From Maniola hyperantus (lineage: Eukaryota; Arthropoda; Insecta; Lepidoptera; Nymphalidae): a stretch of 64,000 nt of DNA. The stretch spans positions 4,134,106 through 4,198,105 of the forward strand of contig NC_048543.1 of the NCBI RefSeq assembly GCF_902806685.2, in the 5' to 3' direction. This document shows, one piece after another, positions 28,981 through 39,342 of the stretch; position 1 is the stretch's first letter, and each line of letters starts with the position of its first letter. The notes beneath the pieces were generated by a model. That model ran no database searches. It saw nothing but the letters and a program-made list of their open reading frames with translations, and had not been told where the DNA came from. The position numbers and the translations under genes were made by a program.

Positions 28981-30747
28981 AAGGTTTAGGAAAAGTATTT
29001 TTGAGAAAAAACTGCTGAATTTATGTTTGCAAAGTAAAGTTATTTCAACTAATGAATAAATAAACTATGTCTAGTGATAAATTGTTTTAGAATTTTCATA
29101 TCCCTAATCTTATTTATTTACGCCCAAAGTTGTCATTAATTTAGTGTTAAAATAGAAATGTTTTGACCCTCGTAACTTTTAAATCAATATTTTTGTCAAT
29201 GTTTTATATATCAATAAACCTAGATAATGACGAGATAAATCGATATAATTCTTAGTTTTGTGCGTGCAACATCGAATATTGTTGTAATTTCCCTCCTACT
29301 TTTGTATGGGGAAAGCACTGAACTGAGTCCCCTTAAGTCAGGTCTTGTGCCCCATCTGCCAGTCGTGTTGGATGAATCTGTGTTTGAGCACTGGCGTGTG
29401 TTTGTGCATTATATTCTGCATAGATGTCTAGTATCTGTCAGGTTCAAATTTGGTCAGATGGAGTGGGCATTGGAACATCTTATCTCCAAAGATTTCTTTC
29501 AGATTTTTTAAATTATGTACCTAGTTAGAATAGAATTAGGTACAGAAGGAAGCAAGCTTGAACTTTTCATGTCAAAAATTAACATTCTTCCCGTTATCAA
29601 GGTTGGATTAATAACATTAATGAAGGGATTTAAAAAAATCCACAAAGTAGTGTTGCGTCAAGTGCAGGAGTCATAAATATGCAGTAAATGTGGGCGTATC
29701 TCGGTGAATAAAGCAAAAGAAGTTTATTTTAAAGCATAATTAGCTCTGAGGTGCTATCCTGCAGTGGCTCACTGCGGGCATGTGTCTATTTATGCCGACC
29801 TTTAGCTTGGTGGCGTGGACGGAAAATCAAACGGAAAATCGTGTGTTCGTACACGCATGTTATTTCCGTGACATGTGACACTGAGTTAGTTCTTTTATCT
29901 TTGATGTTATTGCTAAGGTCTATCTATATTATTTTTATTCTAGAACCTACATTACAAAGTGCTCCATCAATATAATATGTAGTTCAAAATGAAGGTGACT
30001 CTATTAAAATAGCGACCCAGCGATGGGATTCTTAGACTTCCTACCAGTAGCTAAGACTGTTAAAAAATTACAAACATATTATTATCAACATTTTCCACTG
30101 GCAGTGAAAGGACAATGTTCTAAACAGACTAAAAACACTCCAAGCCAAAGGGATAGGTACAGGATTGACCCTTGCCGGTTCCGCAATTTTTGATTCTTAA
30201 TTTTTTGATTCTCAAACTTTTTCAAGCAAAGTTTCTTAAGAGAAATTTATTCGTAGCGCCCTCCAATCAAACTAAATGAAATATTGATACGTTCAACATG
30301 TTAGGTACATATAAAACTGAAATAATTTTGGATGTAGAATAAAGATACATGTTTTTTCTAACATAGACGCCCACTAAGAAAGGAATTTCAGCAACCGATA
30401 GAAGCCAGATCGTGTCAGTTAGTTTCTAGATGACGAGATGACAAATTGGATTTCACAGTTGCAAAAAAATTACCTAATATTCATGGAACGTAAAATAATT
30501 TTTTTTATAGCGGTAGTAGTCGTTGGCAGAATGCCAGGGATCTGTGTAATCAATCGCCTTATCATGATCGTATCAGTGCTGTGCCAGAAATATTGTACCT
30601 ACAAATAAGTAGATATATTATATCTGTTAGCTTAATACAGTGCTTATCGGTTCTTACAGTTTCTTATCGTCTATTATCGTCACTTAATTATAACAATATT
30701 AATTATGCTGTTTATCAAAGCAAACACTGGATTTGATCTAGGTACAT
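28981..30747. other. nompC intron 1 sequence without recognised gene
   Basis: AT-rich and unstructured by eye. An open frame at 29260-29511 has no recognisable motif. Confidence 0.45.
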
Positions 30748-30957
30748 ATACAAAAGGAAAAGCTGACTGAGTGACTGATCTATTAACGCATAGCTCAAAA
30801 TACTGGACGGATCGGGCTGAAATTTGACATGCAGATAGCTATTACGACGTAGGCATCCGCTAAGAAAGGATTTATGAAAATTCAACCCCTAAGGGGGTGA
30901 AATAGGGATTTAAAATTTATGTAGTCCACGCGGACAAAGTCGCGAGCACAAGCTAGT
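30748..30957 (+). mobile_element. Helitron-like element (family B), first of a tandem pair
   Basis: Complete 3' end GTCCACGCGGACAAAGTCGCG...AAGCTAG|T. It is followed after 3 bases by another copy. Confidence 0.7.
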
Positions 30958-30960
30958 CTA

Positions 30961-31168
30961 AATATATAAAAGGATTGACTGACTGACTGATCTATCAACG
31001 CACAGCTCAAACTACTGAACGAGTTGGGCTGAAATTTGGCATGCAGATAGCTATTATGACATAGGCATCCGTTAAGAAAGGATTTTTAAAAATTCAACCC
31101 CTAAGGGGATGAAATGGGGTTTGAAATTTGTGTAGACCACGCGGACGAAGTCGCGAGGATAAGCTAGT
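30961..31168 (+). mobile_element. Helitron-like element (family B), second of a tandem pair
   Basis: Same family and orientation as the preceding copy, also ending GCTAG|T. Head-to-tail tandem arrays are a known habit of Helitrons. Confidence 0.7.
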
Positions 31169-31584
31169 ATGAATTAAAAATAATATTCTATTTATTTCCA
31201 TAGCGAATGCATACTCGAATCTGGCCAAAGCAACTAAGTATACAACTTTATAAGTACAGTTTGACGTAGTACGGCGCCTGACACACTTTGCTCACGCCAA
31301 CGTAGGTAAGGGGCTGACCATTGGAGCTTAGCACCGATTTACAAGTAGCTATCAAGGGTATTATTAGGCGATAGAATAAGCACCGAAATAACTTGACTAA
31401 GTTATAAGAATTTAGCTATCTATTTAAGTACTTTAACAGAATTACGAATAATAGGATAATATTATGTTACCTATAGCCCTTTTTTTGAAAAGTATCTTAA
31501 TTTGATCCTAAGGTTACAATAAACTACCAAAAAATTCACGAAAATTCTATTCGATCGATAAGTGCAACAAAAATGCATTTAAAC

Positions 31585-31830
31585 CGATAAAAAACCGACT
31601 TCCAAAACCACTACAAAGTAATAAATATTTTTTATTTCTACACGTGTATGGTACCGTACGGTACCTACCTATATATGAAGTCGAGCGAGCATAATAAACG
31701 AAACTAGAAATCGAAACGTAAAGCTCGCCCGACTGTGACATACCTACATAGATACACGTGTAGAAATAAAAATTATTTATTACTTTGTAGTGGCTTTGGA
31801 AGTCAGTTTTTTTAATATTTTTTTTTGTTA
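31585..31830. repeat. foldback MITE with ~55-bp inverted ends
   Basis: The left arm AAAAACCGACTTCCAAAACCACTACAAAGTAATAAATA..TTTATTTCTACACGTGTA is mirrored by the right arm up to AAGTCAGTTTTTT. The core has GGTACCGTACGGTACC, a palindrome. Confidence 0.8.
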
Positions 31831-32944
31831 ATTTGATAGACCAGTGCTAGTGTTACATTACAACCGCAATCAATGTGACGTCACAATCGGGATCCATCAT
31901 GGTGGCTACCATTGGCTACAGCTTCGTGCGTTTCGGATATTAAAGGTAGCACAGATAAAAAAGTGAAATCTTTAAAATGAATTATAAAATTCATTTTACT
32001 ACCTACTTAAAATCCTTGTCATGAAATCAATGTACAAGAGGCCAAACAGGACCCTCCTGCGATAGGTATATGCTATTATAGGGAGTTCCAGTACCCACCT
32101 TCCATTTCAATCCTCCAATGAATAACCTGATCATTATATATTTTGAAAAGCACCTACAGATAAAACAAAGCATGACTCAAAATTTCACCATCCTGCCGTA
32201 TTATGCCATCAAAGTGAGTATGTACCACCTCAATTTTTTAATGAAATTAGAGAACAATCATGTAGCTGCCGCTAATCTTTCATTAGATCTAGGTACGACA
32301 TCGATATTGGGGCAAACTTACTACACAGTGAGAGTCTCCATCAGGACCTCAATCTTATCTCTGTCCACCCCTTAAACATTGAGCTATGAAGCTCAGAGCT
32401 TTAAGGATTGTTTAGAGTCTTTATCCTTAAAGTTATGGGCTTTTCCTCAGATGAAATCTTGGTAACGCATCATCATCATTTTGAATGTTTAATAATTATG
32501 TAATGTGAAACATTAGTTCTAAAAAACTTCGTATTCAGCATCTTATTATAAAAAAATGTTTCAGTGCAAAAAAAGAATTTGAATAAAATGTACATTTCAT
32601 TGGAGAAGCATGGAGAAGCGCCTTAAGTAACCGCACTCAGCGCAGCTTAGCCTGCCGTAAGAATTATGGCAGCCACAAATAGAACTGATACAATAGGTAG
32701 GTATGGTTAATTATTACAACACTGTGGTTAGTAAAAATTCTAGGTAGCTTACTTTCCGACTTCCGTGCTTGCGCCTTAGGTGTGGCGCTTTTATAATTTA
32801 TGACAAAAAAGTTGTATGCTGAATGATAATAATACAGTATTTTACAGTAGTGAGAAAAAATCTAAAAATGTATTAACAAGATAGTATTAGCAATAAGAAA
32901 TCAAAAAAATGATAATTTCAGTTTATAAAATTGTATAATGAATT
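31831..32944. other. nompC intron 1 sequence without recognised gene
   Basis: Includes an open frame at 32118-32375 with no known motif and a GTGACGTCACAATC palindrome near 31877. Otherwise AT-rich. Confidence 0.45.
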
Positions 32945-33635
32945 TTATAATTCGCTAGCTTATGCTCGCGACTTCATACGCGTTGACTGCAGAAACTTCA
33001 AACCCTATTTCATCCCCTTAGGGGTTGAATTTTTAAAAACCCTTTATTAGCGGATGCCTATACGTTATAATGGGCGCTGACTCAGAAAACTCTTCAAAAA
33101 ATTGCCAAAGAGGCATGGAACGCAGCATGTTAGGATTCACCAGAAAGGACAGGAAGACATGCAAAGATTTAAGACAAATCACCAAACTCGAAGATGTAGT
33201 CATCCAAACCAAAATACTTAAATGGAGATGGACTGGACACATGCTTCGAGAGAAGTCAAAGAAGTGGACCAAAGCTATAACAGAATGGGAAGTTAGGGAT
33301 GGCTCAAAGTGGAAAAGGGGTAGACAAAGAAAACGCTGGGTAGACGATATAAAGCAGGCAGCGGGATCACTATGGACAAGAGAAGCACAAAACAGACTAT
33401 TATGGAAAAACCTGGAGGAGGCCTATGCGTCAGAAGACGCGCTGATCGGAAGGAACTAAAGTGCGAGATTTAAATTATGTAACAAAAATTTCAAATGTAA
33501 ATTCAGTAATAAAAGCTTTATTTATTTATTTATTTATACGTTATAATAGCTATCTGCGTGCCAAATTTCAGCCCGATCCATCCAGTAGTTTAAGCTGTGC
33601 GTTGATAGATCAGTCAGTCAGTCACTTTTTCCTCC
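32945..33635 (-). mobile_element. Helitron-like element (family B) split by a LINE insertion
   Basis: The left half (32945-33071, CTAGCTTATGCTCGCGACTTC onward) and right half (33535-33635, ending GATAGATCAGTCAGTCAGTC) are continuous with each other in the family consensus. They are separated by the LINE at 33072-33534. Confidence 0.75.
33072..33534 (+). mobile_element. 5'-truncated RTE/endonuclease-RT type LINE with 13-bp target duplication
   Basis: The plus frame encodes the C-terminal end of a non-LTR reverse transcriptase (GMERSMLGFTRKDR, then LKWRWTGHMLR, then WKRGRQRKRWVDDI). It ends with a stop at 33459, a short 3' UTR and a (TTTA)n tail. TATACGTTATAAT at 33059-33071 is repeated exactly at 33535-33547. 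Confidence 0.85.
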
Positions 33636-34857
33636 GTGCATCCTAAAGTGTTTGTGTTTTAGGCACAATTTGTAGCATACGATATTATCCATCGCCTTCA
33701 CTATATCCGTTCTGGCTGAAAATGTCTAATCTCCAGAATGTCTAGTATGCTAAAATGCCTAAGTCCTATGCTAGTCCACGTAGACGAAGTCGCGAGCATA
33801 AGCTATTTCTATATAATATTAGATCAGCAATCACATGGACGTACTTATCATTATTTTTTCGTCCTAACTTCTGATTCTCGCTGTAGATCATCAACCTCTT
33901 CATACATTTTAACAACAAACGATTTTAATTTCACAAAAGTACAGATGAGTTTGTATTATTACAAAGTGAATTGAACTTTTTCAGCAAGAAATGGCGACAG
34001 GCACCTTTGTTGGATTTTTTATTATCTGAATGCTAAAGCATTTTAATTTCGTATGTAATGTAATAAAATAGTAATATTGTCACTTCAAGGTTGGGGTGTA
34101 AACATGTTGTATTTCAAACTTTTCAGCGGTTTATCAATTAGTAGGTACCTAACTGAATTTACTAGTTTGAACCTACACTAGAGTATTTTATGATCAAACC
34201 GCTAGGTCTAAAAACTTGCATGTGTTTCTTCAATGTAAACTTCCACTTAAAATGGATTTTAGAAGGTCCATCTGCATGAAACTGAGGTGGGTTAGCTAGA
34301 CGTATTTCGTCGTACCCAACTGCTAAACTCAGGTCTTTTGTAGACACTTCCACAGGCCATCTACACAATTGTCTCCATAGGTACCTGAGGTCTACCTACT
34401 GAGGTTTACCACAGGTATAGATAGTTCAATCCATGAAGACGCGCCCCACTCTTTGTCCCAATAGGTTACAATGCAAAAAGTTCTATCGTAAGTCGTAACG
34501 CACCGATCAGCGATGTCGGCACACGCACAAGAAGATAAATGAGATAAAGATTACTCCCCGCAAACGTGGTTTCCCCGCACGAAAAATAGTGGGGCGCGTC
34601 TTCTTGGATTGAACTATATATACCTATGGAGTGCCAACGCTGCCCTTTCCGATGTGAGTTCGTCATTTCAACATCTTAGGACCTCAACATCTATTGGTTT
34701 TTCGAACTATGTGCCTCGCTCATTGACACTTCAGCTACAACACGTAGAGCTATATCGGTTGCTCTGGCTCTTCTACACATCTACTCAATTCTGATTTGAC
34801 CACGAAAAAAGCTCTGAGGGTAGCTTTCACCATCACCCGTTAAGTTACACTAAGCTT
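33636..34857. other. nompC intron 1 sequence without recognised gene
   Basis: Contains a Helitron tail fragment (33775-33805, GTAGACGAAGTCGCGAGCATAAGCTA) and a degraded copy of the retroposon block of 26286-26540 at about 34620-34770. Confidence 0.45.
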
Positions 34858-34993
34858 TCTTACCAGCCGCACTCAGAGTAGCTTAATCGTTACTGAAGTT
34901 TAGTTAAAACGAGACAGAGCTATATCTCTCACATAAATCTGTCTCGTTTAAACTTAATCTTAAGTAACGAGTAGCGACTTTGAGTGCGGCTGT
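34858..34993. repeat. foldback MITE (CGCACTCAGAGTAGC ends)
   Basis: GCCGCACTCAGAGTAGCTTAATCGTTACT is mirrored by AGTAACGAGTAGCGACTTTGAGTGCGGC, around AAACGAGACAGAGCTATATCTC...AGATTT-like core arms. Confidence 0.75.
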
Positions 34994-35593
34994 AGTAGAC
35001 TTACTTATTTGATTAAGGAATATTTTTTGTGTTTAGAAGTACCTAAGTTAGAGAAAATAGATCCTAGAAGACAAAAATAAACAGAGTGCACTATCGCCCG
35101 CTTAGTGACTCTGAGCTTTCTTATAAGACGTAACTTAATTAAAGGATCACAATATCATAAGTATCGTTTAATGATCTGTCTTACTTCGAGTGCTTAGAAG
35201 TACTTAGGGTGAGTTAGAAAAATTTGATTTTAGAAGACAAATAAATACTAACTACTAAGTGCAAATATAAAGAGAAATGTACGAAAATATAAAGATTCAA
35301 CAAATCATACGTGACAGTCATGATCGATCCAGCTTAGGGGAGGCAAGTTGAAGCAGTAAAAAGTTGGAAAGATGTCTCGAGGAGCCAGCACGCGATCGTT
35401 GCTATGATATCGAACATACAGCCCCCCTTCTAGATTATATAGCCGAATTTTTGAGACTTGTAACCTTTAATATTGAAATGCATCAATAGTTTTGTGGTAT
35501 TTCAAGTGCACTGCATAAATACACTTCAATGTAGCAGTAACAAGATGTCAACCCCATCGCCAGTCTATTACTGAGCACGGGGCTCTCAGGGTG

Positions 35594-36070
35594 AGATCTA
35601 TAGAGCGCACTCTGACTTTGCTTAGACTTAAGACAGAGGCACTAAAAAGCCGTGATAGCCTATTCGGTAGGACGTCCGCCTTCTGATCGGAGATCGGGGG
35701 TTCGATCCCGGGCACGCACCTCTAACTTTTCAGAGCTATGTGCGTTTTTAATAATTAAATATCAGCTTGCTTTAACGGTGAAGGAAAACACCGTGAGGAA
35801 ACCTGCTTGCCTGAGAGTTCTCCATAATGTTCTCAAAGGTGTGTGAAGTCTATCAATCCGCACATGGCCAGCGTGGTAGACTATGGCCAAAACCCTTCCC
35901 ACTATGAGAGGAGACCCGTGGTCTGTAGTGAGCCGGTGATGGGTTGATCATGATGATGATGATGAAGACAGAGTTAAAACGACACAGAGCTATATCTCTC
36001 ACATAAATCTGTCTCGTTTCAACTCAATCTTAAGTCTGAGCAAAGTCAAAGTGCGCTCTATAGATCTCAG
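35594..36070. repeat. foldback MITE interrupted by a SINE
   Basis: Ends ATCTATAGAGCGCACTCTGACTTTGCTTAGAC and its complement GTCTGAGCAAAGTCAAAGTGCGCTCTATAGAT. The core shares AGACAGAGTTAAAACGACACAGAGC with the MITE at 34858-34993. Split by the SINE at 35639-35964. Confidence 0.8.
35639..35964 (+). mobile_element. intact SINE (family A) with 9-bp target duplication
   Basis: Head AGCCGTGATAGCCTATTCGG and box B GGTTCGATCCCGG (tRNA-like), body, and (GAT)n tail. AAGACAGAG at 35630-35638 is repeated at 35965-35973. Confidence 0.85.
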
Positions 36071-36339
36071 CCTCAGAATTAAATTTAGCCCATAGTGCAA
36101 CCATGCTGGTCAAGTGCAGCGCTAGCCTAGAGCTTCCTATAAGAAGGGTGTGGGGATAGATCTCGGGCCGAGTACCAAGTCGCGGCAAAAATATCTCTTG
36201 ACCAAAGAGTTTATGTCTAGATGGTCGTAGGAAAACAACGTCCGTCCATCTGACCCTGTCTGCATTTCACAGACATTTAGATACTAATAAAGTCGCTAAG
36301 TTGAAAAGTACAGTTATAGAAACTTGTGCAATTTGGCAG

Positions 36340-36500
36340 ACTTCACACACCTTTGAGAACTTTATGGGGAACTCTCTGGCATGCAGGTTTCAGTGATATT
36401 TAATTTCTTAAAATACACAGCTCTGTGTGAGAAGCGTGCCCGGGATCGAACCCCCGACCCCTGAATAGGAAGCCAAGACGTCTTAACCTATCACAGCTTT
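36340..36500 (-). repeat. SINE family A fragment, reverse
   Basis: GACTTCACACACCTTTGAGAAC...GGGATCGAACCCCCGACC in reverse orientation. Confidence 0.65.
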
Positions 36501-36599
36501 TTTTAGCGCCACTTTTTCAGCGTTTTAGTACATACTTACTACCCCTAACTTTGAAAATCTAGGGGAATTCATTTGTAGTGCATATTTTGCACCCATCTT

Positions 36600-36745
36600 A
36601 AGAGTCGGACTTTATCAGCATGTTACTAAATCATTCTACTTATGCGTTAGCAAAAAGGCATTCCGAACCAGTGGTAGAAGCATTAATTGACGATTTAAAA
36701 GTGCTTGTATTGAATAAAAAATATTTTTATTTATTTAATAGTTCA
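36600..36745 (+). repeat. LINE 3'-end fragment
   Basis: GCAAAAAGGCATTCCGAACCAGTGGTAGAAGC...TGCTTGTATTGAATAAAAA matches a lepidopteran LINE 3' end; several stops interrupt it. Confidence 0.4.
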
Positions 36746-36789
36746 ATGGCTTTTTTGTCTAGTTATTTTTAACACATAGTTCAATTACA

Positions 36790-37068
36790 GGTACCTTTTC
36801 GTGAGGTTTGCATCTTCTCAATCAGAATTAGTTCTTTTAAATAATGCTGGCCTTGTGATAACGAATGTACTTGTAAATTATGGTGGTCGCAAGATTGGCT
36901 ACAGAAGGTCAGACGGCTATAATGTATTGCTCTACACTCCAACAGTAGCTGTACAACCGTATAAAAATTTAGCACCACACAAAAATTGGATGGATAAAAT
37001 TGTGGGAAAATTGCCTTGTATAACTTACAACATAACTTCTTATAAGTTTGCAACTCCCAGTTTCTAGG
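36790..37068 (+). CDS. possible terminal coding exon, unidentified
   Basis: About 90 codons open to a TAG at 37066-37068, preceded by a plausible acceptor (TTCAATTACAG at 36779-36789) and followed by AATAAA-type signals near 37260. The protein (LVITNVLVNYGGRKIGYRRS, YKNLAPHKNWMDKIVG) has normal composition but no motif I know. No upstream exon was found. Either a piece of an unannotated gene nested in the nompC intron or a transposon ORF fragment. Confidence 0.25.
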
Positions 37069-37449
37069 GGGTTTTTCGTTTTGTATTTACAACCTTTCAT
37101 CCTTAAAATAAAACTATCATACTTTATGATCATGTTATTGATAAGCTACTGTGATTTGAATAAATTCTTCGATTTGCTAAATCTCAAGACAAGGTTTCAG
37201 TTCCCTCGCCGCTACATTACCGCCGATATATCATTTTCCTAGAAAATCCGCTTTGTTGAAATAAATAAAAATAATAATTGACTTAGTAGGTAGGAACTTA
37301 TATAAGCCATTCTCTTTCAGCTAAGCGTAAAGAGCTAGTCGAAGAATGGTTAACTTTATTTACTTATATAAGGATTATTTTAATGATATAAGTAAGCTTC
37401 GGAATGAGTTGCGTTAACAGTTGTGATAGTTCTAATAAGTTTTAAATGA

Positions 37450-37670
37450 TATTATGATAATAAAAATATTTTCGACTGAGTTTGTTGTGGGTTTCTTCTG
37501 AGACCAGGGCGCGTTTGGATTGGAACCCTCGTAGCTTTAGTTTTAAGTTAATGTAATTATTTATCACCAATACATCATCATTATCTTACAAATTAAACAA
37601 TTGACAGTAAAAAAGTGTAATCGTACCTATTTATATTATTTTAAATGGCTTTGACTTTGACTATAATAAT
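37450..37670 (+). repeat. retroposon 3' end (family E)
   Basis: TTGTTGTGGGTTTCTTCTGAGACCAGGGCGCGTTTGG to a GGCTTTGACTTTGACT tail; same family as 22055-22290. Confidence 0.65.
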
Positions 37671-38024
37671 ATTATGTAAGTAGTAAGTAGTTATCGAAAG
37701 CTTTCAGACGAAATCTGATTTTATGTTAAGCGGAAATTTACTCATTACGTGTGACTTGATGTGGATAGATAATAGTATCAAAGCTTTTAGCTTTATCTCC
37801 TACGCTCATTGCATTACGGCCAATGCCTTCCCTGTGAATTGTTTGCCACATGTTATCAAGATATTCTATTGTTAAAGGTGAAAATTCCTATAGATAAGTA
37901 GTTACCTAGATATCTTAATTTTATGACAAGACAGTAGATTCAACATTACGAGCACTTTTGAACCTATGGTAAACGGTGGAATGCAAAATAAAGTTACTGT
38001 ACCAATACCATATTCCCTTAGAGC

Positions 38025-38170
38025 GATTACGCACTGCACTTCCGTCATCCGAGTTCTATCCGTCATCCGTGAGAATACCAGCGATTATCTACGACATTGT
38101 CATAAGCTCCCATACAAAATAAAAAGGAACGTATTTTCACCGACTTGGATCGGATGAGTGCGTAACCGCC
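38025..38170. repeat. MITE with GCGATTACGCACTGC ends
   Basis: GCGATTACGCACTGCACTTCCGTCATCC...GAGTGCGTAACCGCC. A second copy, about 90 percent alike by eye, lies at 55853-56005 in the intron-rich spacer of another gene. Confidence 0.7.
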
Positions 38171-39012
38171 GTTATTGTCTTTTAGAGAGCTTGTCTCCGG
38201 ACTCTATGAGAAGACATTTTAAACTCGAAAGATTCTTTAAATTAATGTATAAGTACTTCTATACGTAAGTACTAATCTCTAAATTAGTCTACCTGATTCA
38301 AGCTGAGTTGTTCGATAGAAGTAAAAAAAATGAAGTGTTGATTAAACTAACTAACAACAAAAAAGTGAAGATTTATCTTCACTTTTTGTTTTGAACAACA
38401 CAGCGTTACTCCCATGTTTTGATTAATTATGTCTGTACCGGACATTTTTGTGATTCTCTACTTTATTTTCATTAATATTTATAATTTCGTAGTTAAGTAG
38501 CAAAGGATATAATAATTTATCCGATATGCAACAAATTTTACTGAAAATATAATGTTAATTAACTCATTAAGCAGTAACGGAAATCGTTGTACTTCGGTTG
38601 CACTTATTAGGTAAGTCGAGCGCATGTAATAAATTACAAAAGTAGGTTTATTCTTGCCGAAAAGCAATAAATATTAACCTCCATCAAATGCGACATTATA
38701 CAAGATTACGCACGAGTGCTATGTTTACGTTTTATGTACTAGGTACAATTACATAAACCAAAATATAAGAATGCGTGACTACTTAAATATAACCTTACTT
38801 CGAACACCGCTTCCTAGACTTTAGCGCCTCTCAGAATGTGTAACTCTTATTATATTATTAATATAGGTTACGGCAATACCTAATCCAGCAAAGACCTCAG
38901 TACTAGCAGTACCTACAGATTTTGAACTGTCTGATATCTTAAAAATAATGTTAATGTTAGACTGGTAAACTTTTCCAGGTAGATTCTCATCTAAGATTAT
39001 TATTATAATTAC
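38171..39012. other. nompC intron 1, donor-proximal sequence
   Basis: AT-rich. A GTGAAGATTTATCTTCAC hairpin lies near 38363. The splice donor GTAATT is at 39012, reading leftwards. Confidence 0.5.
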
Positions 39013-39342
39013 CGGATCTATGATGCCGGCCATAGGAACGGAAACAGTATCCTCTCCTCCAGCCGCCACCAGCTTTTCCAGCACTTTGAGGGTCTGTTCC
39101 ACGGCCGGCCATTCGCTCTTTTGCGCCAGCACCAGGATTTTCGCCGCAACCTCCCGCATGTTGATCCCCGCACTCGGAGGCTTGGGCACGTCGGGGATCC
39201 CATTGCCCTCCTTGACTTCCTTCTTGTCTCCATTGACGGATGATGTCTCATCTTTCTCTTCTACTTTTTTCTCTTTTTCCTCTTCCGGAACCTTCTTCGG
39301 TGGGCCCTTGCCGCCCTTCTTTCCGCTCGGGACTTGAGACAT
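39013..39342 (-). CDS. nompC exon 1 (N-terminus of TRPN mechanosensory channel)
   Basis: 110 codons from ATG 39342 (MSQVPSGKKGGKG), ending D-P before donor GTAATT, phase 0. A Lys/Glu-rich disordered start is followed by SSVNGDKKEVKE, PKPPSAG, then an amphipathic block with QKSEWPAVEQTLKVLEKLV and VPMAGIID. These stretches correspond in order to the Drosophila NompC N-terminus (SSNGDKK, PKPPSAG, KSEW, LAGVHD). The exon joins in frame to the ankyrin exon at 18846-18947. The region right of 39342 is GC-rich near the start and probably contains the 5' UTR and promoter. Confidence 0.88.

Noticed and set aside
33070..33459. 130-codon open frame as a host gene
   Set aside because: It is the C-terminus of a LINE reverse transcriptase inside a target-duplication-bounded insertion.
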